Shown here: positions 32,800-43,886 of the stretch, piece by piece
Position numbering within the stretch: the stretch's first letter is position 1
Layout of the letters: the number at the start of each line of letters is the position of its first letter
Assembly (NCBI RefSeq): GCF_021730395.1
Contig: NC_069363.1
Location: 55,919,001-55,983,000 of the forward strand
Reading direction: 5' to 3'
Source of the DNA: Mercenaria mercenaria
Taxonomy: Eukaryota; Mollusca; Bivalvia; Venerida; Veneridae
Length of the DNA stretch: 64,000 nucleotides
Translations under genes and position numbers: made by a program
Notes under the pieces: model-generated
Databases searched by the model: none
The model's input: only the letters and a program-made list of their open reading frames with translations
What the model was told of the DNA's origin: nothing

Positions 32800-34586
32800 G
32801 TATATATATCTGCATATTAAGTACAATATTACGCTTACTTAAGACAGGGACCCAAATGATCCAAAAACAACTTTCAACAGAATACGTTGCCAGCCAGCAA
32901 TGGCCTAAGGTCATTCTTGCATAAAAACTACTTTTTTCACTGGATGCGCCCATGTATTAACGGGAGAAAAATCGTGTGCAAACAAGGCAATTCACATGCT
33001 GTTAACTTAGTACCCGATTTTTATTTTTGAAATGCTTTTCCAGGGGCGTAAATGTATTTCTGCGCAGATTGTCATCTGGTATCTGCGTCTTGTTTCTTTA
33101 ATAAAAACCTCTTCTTAAAGCATAAAAGATGCAATCTAAACCATAGAATGTTCTGCTGTATTGGTATTTAACGCCAAATGCGCTGCCCCCAACAATGTTC
33201 GTACTCGTTTCTTCCCTTGTTTACACCCCTTTTAGAACTCGGCGTCAATTCAGATTTTGTAGACAACCGTGAATGTTAAAGAATCGCGTGTAACCTGTGC
33301 GATTCTTTGTTTTTAGGAATCATATTTATGATTTTGGTAAGTATCAGCCGGTATGTTTTTATCTAATTTCTCGAAGAATTTATATAAACAGCTTGGAAGC
33401 TTGACACTACGTTCGTACTCATCCGTACTCCAACTGTGTCCGTACTCAATATAACTCGAATGTAAAGTTATTATTCTTGAAATGGTGCTCGAGTGCACCA
33501 AATTGTGAAGTGATATGAACAATTATTGGTAATTTTACGCTTGTAATAACGAAAGATAAAAAAATCGTTTAAAAACCTTCATGATGTGCTTTTGATAGTG
33601 TTGTTTATTTCTGGGCCCTGGATACGGATATTTAAAACATGTTTACCATTTCCAAGAACAACAGAGAATGGTAAATAGAAAATGTACCGGAGTCGTCAAG
33701 TCATCACATATGAAAACAATACATAAAGTCGTCGAGTAATGTTTTTTATGCAAGAATAGCGACAATACACGTTTGTTTTGTGTATTAACGTCTGCAGAAG
33801 CCCGCGGGATTGTTTGTGACCGAGGCCGAAGGAAAACGTGTATTATCCCTACAGTCACCTTTCTGACTACTAAATTTTGAAGGGAGTTATCCCAAGGTCA
33901 GTCAGACTGAACTCACAACTATGAACATCTGGTTAACCAGGCTTATTTCATTACTTTACTTCAAACAGACAACAAGAAAGTACTTTGTTGACAAATTCTA
34001 TTACCAATTTACATTTTAACAAACACAAAAAAGATACTAGATGAAAAATGGCTGATGAAGATATATTATAATCTTGACTGTTGAGCCAGTGATTAAAATG
34101 TAATATTCACCAGACGAAGCCAATGTTGACCTAGACGATAGTCGAGGTAAATAATACTTTTATTCGGGTGACTATTATATCTATATGCGTTGGTTCAAAA
34201 GTCAAGAATTGATTTATTCTTTCAAAGTAACTTTTTTTCAAAACATACAATAAGAATCAATGACTATGTACTTATTATTACGTCAATAGAAATAAGTTAC
34301 GTTATAGATAATAACTAAGTAGCATTATGGAAATCTTCAGTATTTCTATAGTGCATATTATTTGAAAGGGAGCCAACTCCGTCGTCCTTGCCTACCAATT
34401 AACGATTATCCAACCTTTCCCCGTCACTTTGGACATTTCTTGAAAACAGGTACATTTTCGTCCTTAAATTTTGTACAGCTTTCATCAAAATTCATAGGAA
34501 AGGAAAAGTTTATACGTCAATAGAAATAAGTTACGTTATAGATAATAACTAATAAAATATTGTAATATCTTTTTTTATTAGAGTAC
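32800..34586. other. stretch between the serine protease homologue and the polyamine oxidase-like gene
   Basis: AT-rich, with no recognised exon. A duplicated 50-base phrase (TCAATAGAAATAAGTTACGT...) occurs near 34283 and 34518. Any further 3' exons of the gene above would have to lie here, but none was identified. Confidence 0.45.
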
Positions 34587-37523
34587 CTTCGCACTTTTCA
34601 TCAACAGACTCGTAGCAGTAGGTGCAACCGCACATGTTTTTCTCGCATTTCATGTTTTCCCCACAATCATCATTCGAGGTGCAAACTGATCCAGCTTTCA
34701 AACCTGCAGAAGATATTTTTCCATTTAAATCTATCCCAAGTAATAGTTCAAACCGGAGGCGGACATTTTTTTTCTTAATTTCAAGACATTCTGAGATTTG
34801 CTTTTTAAAAGTGGGCTGTATATCTCTAAACAAGAGCTGTCACTATTAGTGACAAATGCCCCCGAAGCATGCCCAAGACTTCTAGAGTTGCATGTACATG
34901 ATGAATTAACTATGGGGAACATTTGTGCCAAGTAATTTTAAAATCCCTTGATAAATGGCAGAGTTATGGACGTGAAAGAAACAGAGTATGTTAACCTTTG
35001 ACTTTTAAGTGTGACCTTGACCTTGGAGCTAGGGACTGGATCTCTCGCACAACAAGTCATCTCATTATAGGGAACATTTATGCCAATTAATTTCAAAATC
35101 CCTTGACGAATGGCAGAATAATGGACCGGGCAAGAAACAGACCATGTTAACTTTTAACCTCTAAGTGTGACCTTGACCTTAGATCTTTTAATCTTGACTT
35201 TCAACTAAGATAAAGAGAAAAATGAAAACAGAGGCATAAACTAGAGTACTTATAATTTTGTTGATCCACCGACGATAACTCACGATATTCAAGGCTTTCT
35301 TCTGTTGACCTTTGCATCTTTTTGAAAAGGATGCAAGTCCTAACAATGTCCAGGACTGGCCTATGTAGGAGACAATTGGTGAGCCGGGCATCAACTAGGA
35401 TGAAAACAAGTAAAACAAAGCAGTTAATATCATCCTCATAGTATTTCCATATAGACGATTTTACAACGCCATTGGTTGCCTTGTTATTTAACCGGATGTT
35501 TTTATTTTAATGCGCATACGGAACCTACATTAAATCATTTTGAATATACATAGCAATTTTCCAACGTTAATTGGAGTGTCATATTGTGTCATTTATCCCA
35601 TTATCAACAGAAGCCCCGAAACAGTATTCTTCGGATATACAATTAGATATGTCACTAGTTAGTTTCCCCAAAAACGACATTCTAAAGATATATAATTTAA
35701 TATAATTGCTGGTAGCCAAAACCGCGATATTCTATGGATATATACAAATGTAATTAAATATAATCACCAGAAGCCCGAAAATGGTATTATGTGGATAATA
35801 AATTAAATATTATTACTAGCAGCCCAAAAACAATATTCTACGAATATATGCAAGTAGTGTTGATGTAAATTTCTAAGGCGATTCCTCTAATAAAGGACTG
35901 ATATCCCCTGTTTTAACCGGATTATTTCTACAATAAATTATTTCAAACGGATCTCTCAATTTAGTTTTCAATGTTAGCAAAAAGCATACTCACGGAGCAC
36001 GCACTTTCCTCTTCATCTTTGGACATTTCAGCAAAGCAGAGGTGTTCACCACGTGTAAAGCCACCTTTACATTTATTGTCCGGCAGAACGTTTATTTTGA
36101 GGAAGAGGTCGTCCCCTTAAAATGTTGAATAAATAAATGAAATTTTAATAAAACATTACAAGTAAAGTTTTCTTTCATATTTATGGGACATTATCTCTTT
36201 TAGCACAAACGTAGCTAACAACTAACGAACTATATATACTAAGCAGAACTTGTCATTTGATAGGCTCAGGTATGTAAACCAGTGCTAACATCTATACCTG
36301 TGCTATCAATATCGCCAAATAACTATCTAACATCTATACATGTGCTATCAATATCGCCACATAGCTACCTGTGTCACCAATATCGCCAAATACCCATCTA
36401 ACATGTTTACCTGTGCTGTCAATTCCGCTGATGTAATTCTCCCGCTTGTTTTGTCTTGCTTTTACTATCTGTGCCTTATTAGCAACCTTAGGAATACTAG
36501 CAATATCAGGCTGAGCGATCATCACTTTTTCAGACAGTCTTACTGTTACGACGTCACCATCATCAGGACTCTAAAATGTAGCAACTTTGCAATACAAATG
36601 TATCAATAAAAATAATGAGCAACAGTAAATTTCTCGGTTTTCTGTAGATGTGCTACTCTAGCATAAAACTAAATTCATGATATTACAGGTACATTTAAAT
36701 GACTAAATATCACATTTTCATAATCACATCCTTTACGGTATCACTTCATAGATTTAAAGATCTCGTAAAACGAACTAAGGGTGTAAGATATCACAGAACG
36801 GAGAGTTTAGTAGTAACATGTTTTCTTTTATAATTACACATAAAACATCAGAAAATAGAGCCCAAAAAAGAGAAACAAACCTCGAGAATGTAGGAAATAT
36901 CGCGAACTTCCTCTTCTCCCACTACTACTGTGTAGTCTTCTATTTTCCTGTTTGAAGAGAAAGATTTATAAAAGATTGTGAAGCATATTATCCGACCCCC
37001 ACCCTCGGGCGCATATTGCTGATTGGTATACGAAGAATGTCGTCTGCTACATCTCTCCGCTGCAGTGTTAATACGTAAGTAGCTTGGACTGCATTGTTTG
37101 ACGAAGTAAATATAAAGACTGAATGGCAGCATATTATATCATGGTTAAAATATAATGTTGTAAATGAAACGTTGAACAAAGATATGAATCTTTCGGACCT
37201 AAGGATCATTTGACAGCGAATTAAAGACAATGCGTGCAATATCACGCACTGCATATCTAGCACCGTGTCAATGGTCTACTTCATTTTAAATATATAAAAA
37301 AAGAAAGCGATATAGTTAGAATTCTGCTAGATGCTCAAATACTTAAGTTAAGAGAGAGCGCGAGAGGTTACTTACTTTTCGTTAATGCAGTCTCTAAGTG
37401 TAAGGAAAAACTTGTTGTTGATAATGGTACCCGCACAAATAATTTCCTTTTTCCATATTATCTTGACTGTCCAACCTGTAAACCTGTCCTCTGGAACCCC
37501 GAGGGACAGATGCACAGCAAACA
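34587..37523 (-). CDS. trypsin-fold serine protease homologue (catalytically dead), six exons recognised, 5' end missing
   Basis: Exons, in transcript order: 37376-37523, 36881-36947, 36411-36570, 35994-36115, 35250-35394, 34587-34703. All have GT/AG borders and matching phases (2, 0, 1, 0, 1). The protein reads as an S1 domain: FAVHLSL, WTVKI, CAGTIINNKFFLTLRDCINE (active-site His region), DVVTVRLSEKV (Asp102 region), ESACS-LMPGSPIVS (Ser195 region), WTLLGLASF, ALNIVSYRRWINKI. The canonical AHC is RDC (His57 to Asp) and GDSG is LMPG (Asp194 to Met, Ser195 to Pro). Asp102 remains. The gene is therefore a pseudoprotease; such proteins often act as cofactors or binding proteins in immunity or development. 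The last exon adds a cysteine-rich module (CTSNDDCGENMKCEKNMCGC, seven Cys in all). If intron 5 is retained, the chain would instead end in a hydrophobic tail at 35188. Upstream exons (signal peptide, IVGG region) and the final exon were not found. Confidence 0.8.
34829..35215. mobile_element. pearl/Helitron-like tandem-core element in intron 5 of the serine protease homologue
   Basis: Begins ACAAGAGCTGTCACTATTAG, then about two and a half units containing AATTTTAAAATCCCTTGATA, ATGGCAGAGTTATGGAC and AAGTGTGACCTTGACCTT. The same family, with an identical start, is at 54635-55330. Confidence 0.7.
36285..36425 (-). repeat. 42-bp minisatellite crossing the exon 3 splice donor of the serine protease homologue
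   Basis: About 3.5 units of a 42-bp sequence (core CTATCAATATCGCCAAATA on the plus strand). The unit nearest exon 3 includes the last bases of the exon and its donor (GACAGCACAG|GTAAAC, exon end 36411). Downstream units repeat the donor: GGTGACACAG|GTAGCT (36369) and GATAGCACAG|GTATAG (about 36298). Confidence 0.75.
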
Positions 37524-37586
37524 CTGGAATATATATAATTATTTTTAATTATATAATGTCTCATATTACCAAATACAAAAACAAAA

Positions 37587-37770
37587 TACTGTAAAATCAC
37601 TAATATTCGCGAGAGTGTATTTTTAAAATTCAAGACTGCGTGAAAACATTTACATCCTAACGAACAATAAAATTCATATAATTTAAAAGTCTATGTCTAA
37701 AAGTTTAAATTAACATTTTCACGAACTCTTGGAAAACAGTTTGTCGGCGAATTTCAATGATTTTACAGTA
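37587..37770. mobile_element. TACTGTAAAATCA(C/T)TAATATTCG family MITE (copy 1)
   Basis: Left end TACTGTAAAATCACTAATAT and right end AATTTCAATGATTTTACAGTA (20-base inverted match) frame an AT-rich centre with CCTAACGAACAATAAAATTC. It lies just upstream of the first recognised exon of the serine protease homologue. A C-run (37810-37832) follows. Confidence 0.75.
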
Positions 37771-38256
37771 ATATGTGCGGTTGTCATTGTCTTTCTACTG
37801 CCACTTACGCCCCCCCCCCCCCCCCCCCCCCCATTCATCCCTGCAGTGGAATGTAAAAACAATTTCAACGGGTATATTTCGAATCAGAGACATACAACAT
37901 TCTTGTCGATTTTGTCAAATTTCAAATTTGTTCGTCAAGATTAGGGAAAGCGCCACGACAGTTACTTTTACGAGTAAATCACTGACAGCTATGAACAACA
38001 TTTCGCAGGCTGACCTACACTTTTGAACGTATATATGTGCGTGAAAAGAGTGCTATATAAATGTGGAATAATAATTAAAATACATAAGTAAATAAATAAG
38101 AACTATTACAAAGAAACACACCTAGAATTAAGCACGTAGCTAATTAAAGACCATCTAAAATATCAACAACAAGGAAAAAAAACAAAAACAATTTATGGAT
38201 CATTAATTTTAAAGCAATTACTTTCCTGCAGTTTAATTAAAATTTAATGTCAGTTA
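37771..38256. other. non-coding stretch upstream of the serine protease homologue
   Basis: Poly-C tract, then AT-rich sequence. No trypsin-type N-terminal exon was identified here. Confidence 0.4.
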
Positions 38257-38943
38257 AAGGTAAATGCCACAGTTGCCTATATGTATATAGGGAAAAATTT
38301 TCCTCAGGCAGAATTTCTTTAAACTTTGTGTACTAACCGAGAATCAAGTTTAAAATGGAAATATGTATTAAAAATCATAGTTACCCAGGCTTGATCTTGA
38401 ACTATCTGCCCTTGAAAATCAGAAAATACTAAAAAAATCCAATTTTCAAGGACAGATCATTCAAGATCAAGGCAAGAGAACTGTGTATTTTAATTTTTAT
38501 TTCTGTTTCAGACTTCATTTGCAGTCAGTATACAAAGTTTAGAGAAATCCGGTCACGGGAAAGACCAAGACTGCGGTATCATTTTGTCATGTTCAAAGTT
38601 AAGAACATTTGCAACAGTCTGTATATTGACATGGGGAAATAATTTCTTCTTTGAACTTTTTTTACTGATAGAGAATCAAATCAAAAACAGAAATATGAAT
38701 TAAAACAAACCATAGGAACCCAGGCTTGGTCATGAATTATCTGCCATTGAAAGTCGGAAAATACTGAAAAAAATCTACTTTAAAGGTCAGATATTCAAGA
38801 TCAAGCCTGGGTACCTATGATTTTTGATATATATTTCCGTTTTAAACTTGATTCTCAGTCAGTACATAAAGTTTAAAGAAATTCTGCCCATAGGAAAATT
38901 TTTGTCCTATATACATATAGGCAACTGTGGCATTTACTCTTAA
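38257..38943. mobile_element. double-palindrome inverted-repeat element
   Basis: Outer inverted ends AAATGCCACAGTTGCCTATA (left) and TATAGGCAACTGTGGCATTT (right). Each half is itself a hairpin: GATCTTGAACTATCTGCCCT pairs with GGACAGATCATTCAAGATC near 38390-38470, and a second such pair lies near 38725-38805. Non-coding. Confidence 0.75.
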
Positions 38944-39176
38944 GAAATTTTATTATTCAACTTTTTAAAAAAAAGTCAAAGCAATTACTTTCCTAGTTTT
39001 ATTAAGATTGAACATCAGTCAAGATATTGTATTATTCAAGTTTTTAATTTTAAAAAAAGGGCCTACGGCAATTCCAGTGAAACAAACAACTATCAACTAA
39101 CCATTGCATTAACTTTTCTAGTATTTTTTAAAAGGTCTTGGCTGTTTTTAAAATTAATTCCCATTAATTACTACAG
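38944..39176. other. AT-rich spacer
   Basis: Nothing recognised. Confidence 0.5.
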
Positions 39177-39603
39177 GGTGGCCAACCCACGTGACATCAC
39201 GCAGAAATCGCTCGGTTCAGATAAAATGTTTGCTTATAATTTCCTTATTACTTGATTGATTTTCTAAATTTAAAATGCGTCAAAGAAAGGAAAGCGAGTG
39301 CTTTCTTCATTACAAAACGTCCGCCAGACATGTTCCTTTCTCAAAGACGGACCAAGTGTATAGCCCGGTAACGTGCACACTAGCGTGCACACTAGGATTT
39401 GGGCGAAGTATTTGAAAAAAAAGTAGTAAAAATGTGCGACAGACGCTTTGTATAATGGAAAGCACTCGATTTTCTGTCTTAGACGCTTTATATCTTATTA
39501 AATGATCCGTCATGTATTAAAAAAGATGTAAGCAAAGACTTTACCTGAATCGAGTTATTTTCCCGCGAGTACGATACCGACAAGTTACGTGGGTTGGCCA
39601 CAG
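39177..39603. mobile_element. GTGGCCAACCCACGTGAC family MITE (copy 2, both ends present)
   Basis: Ends GTGGCCAACCCACGTGAC and GTTACGTGGGTTGGCCAC are inverted repeats. The interior includes AGAAATCGCTCGGTTCAGAT and GGTAACGTGCACACTAGCGTGCACAC, resembling the subterminal motif of the 18437 transposon. The target duplication is not clear. Confidence 0.75.
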
Positions 39604-39711
39604 AATGTTCTGACTGGGACAGGAAGTTCGTTCCCTGTATCGTGAACTTTGGGAGTTCAAAGTCTCCTTCAAGGTGTGTTCGGGTATAGCTTCCTTCATA
39701 TGACAACATGT

Positions 39712-39952
39712 TTTCAGTCATATAAACGGTGGTGTCTACTACTTGTACCAGTTAGCGCAATGCCCAACTTTATGGTGCTGCCTCATTGGAATATCACGTC
39801 ACAGACCCTACAGTCACATCATACTGTCACCAAACGAGGAAGTTGCTAGTACTTCTCGCGTCTTTGGTATGACGCGGCCAGGGAGCGAACCGACGACCTC
39901 CCGCACTCGAAGCGAGAGCACTACAAACAGGCTACCAAGTGGTCAACTTTTT
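39712..39952 (-). mobile_element. tRNA-headed SINE, antisense
   Basis: On the minus strand the head reads CCACTTGGTAGCCTGTTTGT, GCTCTCGCTTCGAGTGCGGG and AGGTCGTCGGTTCGCTCCCT, with B-box-like GGTTCGCTCCC. The body carries GTCATACCAAAGACGCGAGA and ends in GACACCACCGTTTATATGAC. The plus ORF overlapping it is not a gene. Confidence 0.75.
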
Positions 39953-39959
39953 AAACAAA

Positions 39960-41430
39960 ACCTTACTGGTCTAACAACAGAAATTCTGGATCAACTGGAT
40001 CACTTTTTAAACAATTCTCTACTGGACTTGCAGCAGAACTTCGTGTTTGTGCAACGGCAGAAAGTCAACACTTTTAAACACTACTCTATTAGATATACTA
40101 CAGAATTTAGGGGTCATGCAAGGGCAGTTAGTCTTCGCTTTTAAACACTACACTACTGTGTCGTGCAAGCGCAGATAGTAGACACTTTTAAACACGTTTA
40201 AATAACATAACTACAACTGAACTAAAGGATCGTGCAAGATTTATTTATTTATTTGGGTTTTACGGCGCACCGACACAGTATAGGTTATATGGCACCAAAC
40301 AGGACTACAAATTTTGGTTTCACGTCTCATTTACATCGAAATAAAAACATGAGTTATGGAAAGGATCGTGCAAGAGCAAGTAGACAACACATTCAGACAC
40401 TTCTCAATTAAATCTACAAGAAAACTTCGAGATAGTGCAAAGGCAGGTAGTAGACATAATTAAATACATCTGGATTATAACATTACGTTCGGATCGTTCA
40501 AATGAATGTAGCAGACATATTCACTACTGGATTTACTATAGAACTCTGAGCTCCAGCAAATGCGTGTAAAAGACATATTCAAACAAAACTGGATTTCCTG
40601 CAGAACTTTGGGTTCAGTCGTACAAATGCGTGTAGAAGACAGATTCAAACAACTGGATTCCCTGCAGAACTTCAGGTTCAGTCGTGCAAATGAGTGTAGA
40701 AAACATATTCAAACACAACTGGATTTCCTGCAGAACTTTGAGCTCGTGCAAATGCGTGTAGAAGACATATTCAAACAAAACTGGATTTCCTGCAGAACTT
40801 CGGGCTCAGTCGTGCAAATGCGTGTAGACGATATACCGGTATTCAAACACAACTGGATTTCCTGCTGAACTCTAAGTTCGTGCAAATGCGTGTAGAAGAC
40901 ATATTCAAACACAACTGGATTTCCTGCTGAACTTCGGACTCAGTTGTGCAAATGCGTGTAGACGATATACCGGTATTCAAACACAACTGGATTTCCTGCT
41001 GAACTCTAAGCTCGTGCAAATGCGTGTAGAAGACATATTCAAACACAACTGGATTTCCTGCAGAACTTCGGGCTCCAGCAAATGGGTGTAGAAGACATAT
41101 TAAAACACAACTGGATTTCCTGCAGAACTTCGGGTTCAGTCGTGCAAATGCGTATAGAAGACATATTCAAACACAACTGGATTTCCTGCAGAACTTCGGG
41201 TTCGTGCAAATGCGTGTAGAAAACATATTCAAACACAACTGGATTTCCTTCACAACTTCGGGCTCAGTCGTGCAAATGCATGCTGTAGACATTTTTAAAC
41301 AAAAACGGATTTACTACATACTTTCGGGCTCATGCAAATGCAGTTATTCTAAATTCAACATTTCTTCGGGATATCCTTGAATAATGCAGCGTCATACAAG
41401 AATCGATAGTAGACATGTTTTAAACCAAAT
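39960..41430. repeat. tandem satellite, ~60-66 bp unit, grading from diverged to homogeneous
   Basis: Between about 40555 and 41290 roughly eleven units share GTGCAAATGCGTGTAGAAGA, CATATTCAAACACAACTGGA and TTTCCTGCAGAACTTCGGG. Some carry an extra CTCAGTC or ATACCGGTATT block. From 39960 to 40555 and after 41290 the same phrases are present but strongly diverged. A SINE tail fragment interrupts it near 40234-40366. ORFs on both strands follow the repeat. Confidence 0.8.
40234..40366 (-). mobile_element. SINE 3'-end fragment, antisense
   Basis: TTTATTTATTTGGGTTTTAC and GGCGCACCGACACAGTATAG are the complement of a SINE 3' end with a CCGTAAAACCC tail. Confidence 0.5.
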
Positions 41431-42031
41431 AAGGAATTTGCGGTTAAATCAAAATGAAGATGTGTTGTTTTTTTTGTTTGTTTTTTTTGTATTTGCGCGG
41501 AAACTCCGAACTTAACAATTCATACTTTTAACATGTATTGTTCAATGCTCATATTTTTCACTTCCACTCATGCCTCAGAAAGTTACTTACTGTTAACGTT
41601 TTGAACTGTCGAACAATTTTACGTTTATTCTATTTCATTTTTGAAAAAAATCCCTGTACGTTTGATCTTTTATTTTTCAGGCGATTTATGCGGTTTTTCG
41701 GATTATAAATACAGAGGTACACCATTGCAAAAAAAATATATCAGAAAAGACCACCCTTAAATATGTTAATTTCTACTGAAATTTTAAGGATTCCTTGTCC
41801 TTTAAATTTAAACTATGAATTAGCAGAAAATGGTAGTCTTACAGTCCAGACAGGATTTTCCATTGTTTTGCCGGTGCTAGAAAACTTCTTACACTCCAGG
41901 GCATGACACACATGCTGTTATTTATGAATGAATGCGTAAATTCATACGCTACTATAATAAAATAGTCCTTAAAGTCAATTCATTTCTTCCATTATTTGAA
42001 TGTTACGGTATGCATGAAAAAAAGGCTATCA
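41431..42031. other. AT-rich non-coding stretch
   Basis: T-rich and A-rich runs; no gene seen. Confidence 0.5.
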
Positions 42032-42165
42032 TTGGTTAAAGATGCGTATGAAAATTTCTGGCTCTCGGGTAACTTTTTGCGGTAACTCGGCAGAGCTTTG
42101 TTAATAACGCTTAAACAGTTACCCTCGGGCCTGATATTTAAATCTGCACCTTCAACCAGTGAAAG
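42032..42165. mobile_element. palindromic MITE-like element
   Basis: Arms CATTGGTTAAAGATGCGTAT...CTCTCGGGTAAC and GTTACCCTCGGGCCTGATAT...CTTCAACCAGTG are inverted copies. Confidence 0.6.
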
Positions 42166-42673
42166 TGTGCTGCCAGAAAAAAACTCACTTTAGAAAAAAC
42201 ACAGTAATAAGGGTTAAAAAGTCATTAAAACCGCGTCTCTCTTCGTTTCTAAACAAGACACTGAATTTACAACAGGATAGGATACGTACATACTTCGTTT
42301 GCATATCTCAAACATGGAGACCATTTTAATATATGATAATATGAATCTTCAAAAAAGTTTATTTTAACCAATAAAATAACAAAGTTAAACTTGCCCAAGA
42401 TTAAACACACTGTTGTTTGAAGCATGTCTGCTCTTTCCAACGAAGTGGCGCGTTATGCGACGAAAAATATTCATTAAACATTCAAACAAAAAAATTATCC
42501 AATCCTTATTATTAATTGTAATCCGAAAGCTTGAAGGCATGACCAGAACATGCACTAGGTTAGATGTTAATCTAAATGGTTATGACATACATGTACTTGT
42601 TAAAGTTTGAACTTTCTGTTTTTGTTCTAAAACATTTTTACAGCTATCTACAATTGAACCAAGTGGTGATCTC
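42166..42673. other. AT-rich non-coding stretch
   Basis: No gene or repeat recognised. Confidence 0.5.
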
Positions 42674-42790
42674 TGTACGGCGTGGCCGGGTGGTTTGGGC
42701 GTCGGACTTGCGATCAGAGGGTTGTAGGTTTAAGTCCCACTCGGAATAAGTCCGTGATGAAACTGGTTGGAAGCAAAGGAAATAACTACA
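42674..42790 (+). mobile_element. tRNA-like SINE head or tRNA pseudogene
   Basis: GGCGTGGCCGGGTGGTTTGG, GTCGGACTTGCGATCAGAGG and the B-box-like AGGTTTAAGTCCCACTCG resemble a serine/leucine-class tRNA. Its stems are incomplete and a SINE-like tail follows. A further SINE-like fragment is at about 43280-43440 (ACCGAGTGGCCAAGTGCTTT). Confidence 0.5.
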
Positions 42791-43505
42791 GAATTATTCT
42801 ATACATGTATATCAAACATTTATTACTGTAACATGGACAAAAATGCCTGTTGTTGGTGCAAGAATATACGGGTATTAAGAGTAGTCAAAACTACAAAATA
42901 GTATAAAGTTGCATTTATTCATGTTTTTGGTGCCAGAATCCATAATCACTGAATATGGGTCTCATTGCTTACTCAAGAACATCATGTGTAAGACTGGTCA
43001 AAGGCAAAGCAATAGTAATTTTGCATCTTCCCCTCATGACAGTGATAATGATGATGATGATGTCATATGTTGCAAAACTAAAAACCAAGGACAGAATCTG
43101 TGATAAAAATGAGATTTTCCTGTTAATCCCCACTTTAGGACAAATACTTGTTACATTTGAAAATGTGAAGATTAGGAGCTTATTGTTCACAAGTGTTGAA
43201 AATGTGATCTGGGAAAAGTATGGCCTACACTGCGTTGGAACAGTTGCAGAGATATTTATGTGTTCCTGCAAGTTCGTACCGAGTGGCCAAGTGCTTTTAA
43301 GACCTGAAACTTGCCACCGACTGTTGTTGGCTTGAACTGTGCTCTCCATTGAATTCCTTTTCCCATGGAACCTGTCCAGCTGACCTGCAAAGCTAGGATG
43401 GCCCTCCTGAGGTGCCTACAACTGCACTCTACTTCCCCTACCATTTAAGTTAGAAAGCTAAATAATAAATAATACTATAATGTATGTTAATTTATGTGTA
43501 GGAGT

Positions 43506-43719
43506 TTAACCTTTAGCCTGCCGGGGGCAAGTGGTTTTGCCTTTGCGACCAGTGCAGACCAAGACCAGCCTGCACGTCCGTGCAGGCTGATCATGGTCTG
43601 CACTGTTGGCTATTCAGTCAGCAAGTTTTCAGTGAACACCCCTTCAAATAATGAACAGTACTGCCCAAATTGTATGATCGACCAATCCATTTTAGAAAAT
43701 TAGCTGGGTAGGAGTTTAA
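43506..43719. mobile_element. TTAACCTTTAGCCTGCTGGC family MITE (copy 3)
   Basis: TTTAACCTTTAGCCTGCCGG at the left. Inside are TTTGCGACCAGTGCAGACCA, CCAGCCTGCACGTCCGTGCA and CTGATCATGGTCTGCACTGT. The right end is eroded. Confidence 0.8.
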
Positions 43720-43856
43720 GTGCAGACAAACTGTATGGACTGGTCAGAGAGCAGATAAAAGGGATAATTTCAACATGACTCTCCCCAAACGCTATACCCT
43801 CAAGATAAAGAATGAGGTCATAAAGTTAAACGTAACCAAATCAGCATTTCTAACAT

Positions 43857-43862
43857 TTTATT
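43857..43862 (-). terminator. poly(A) signal of the TTC4 gene
   Basis: AATAAA on the minus strand, 25 bases after the TTC4 stop codon (43887-43889). It implies a very short 3'UTR. Confidence 0.75.
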
Positions 43863-43886
43863 GCTCGACAATGAATCATAGTAATT

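Noticed and set aside
34549-34833. Single-exon 94-codon small secreted protein on the minus strand
   Set aside because: Only the part 34587-34703 looks coding and it is bounded by splice signals; the rest is intron.
35188-35249. C-terminal membrane tail of the serine protease homologue
   Set aside because: A phase-compatible donor precedes it and leads to a Cys-rich exon; kept only as an alternative if intron 5 is retained.
40560-41236. Repetitive ORFs on both strands in the 60-bp satellite
   Set aside because: Both strands open, with matching repeat periodicity and no gene signals.
42674-42760. tRNA-Ser/Leu-type gene
   Set aside because: Stems are incomplete and no independent terminator is seen; better read as a SINE head.
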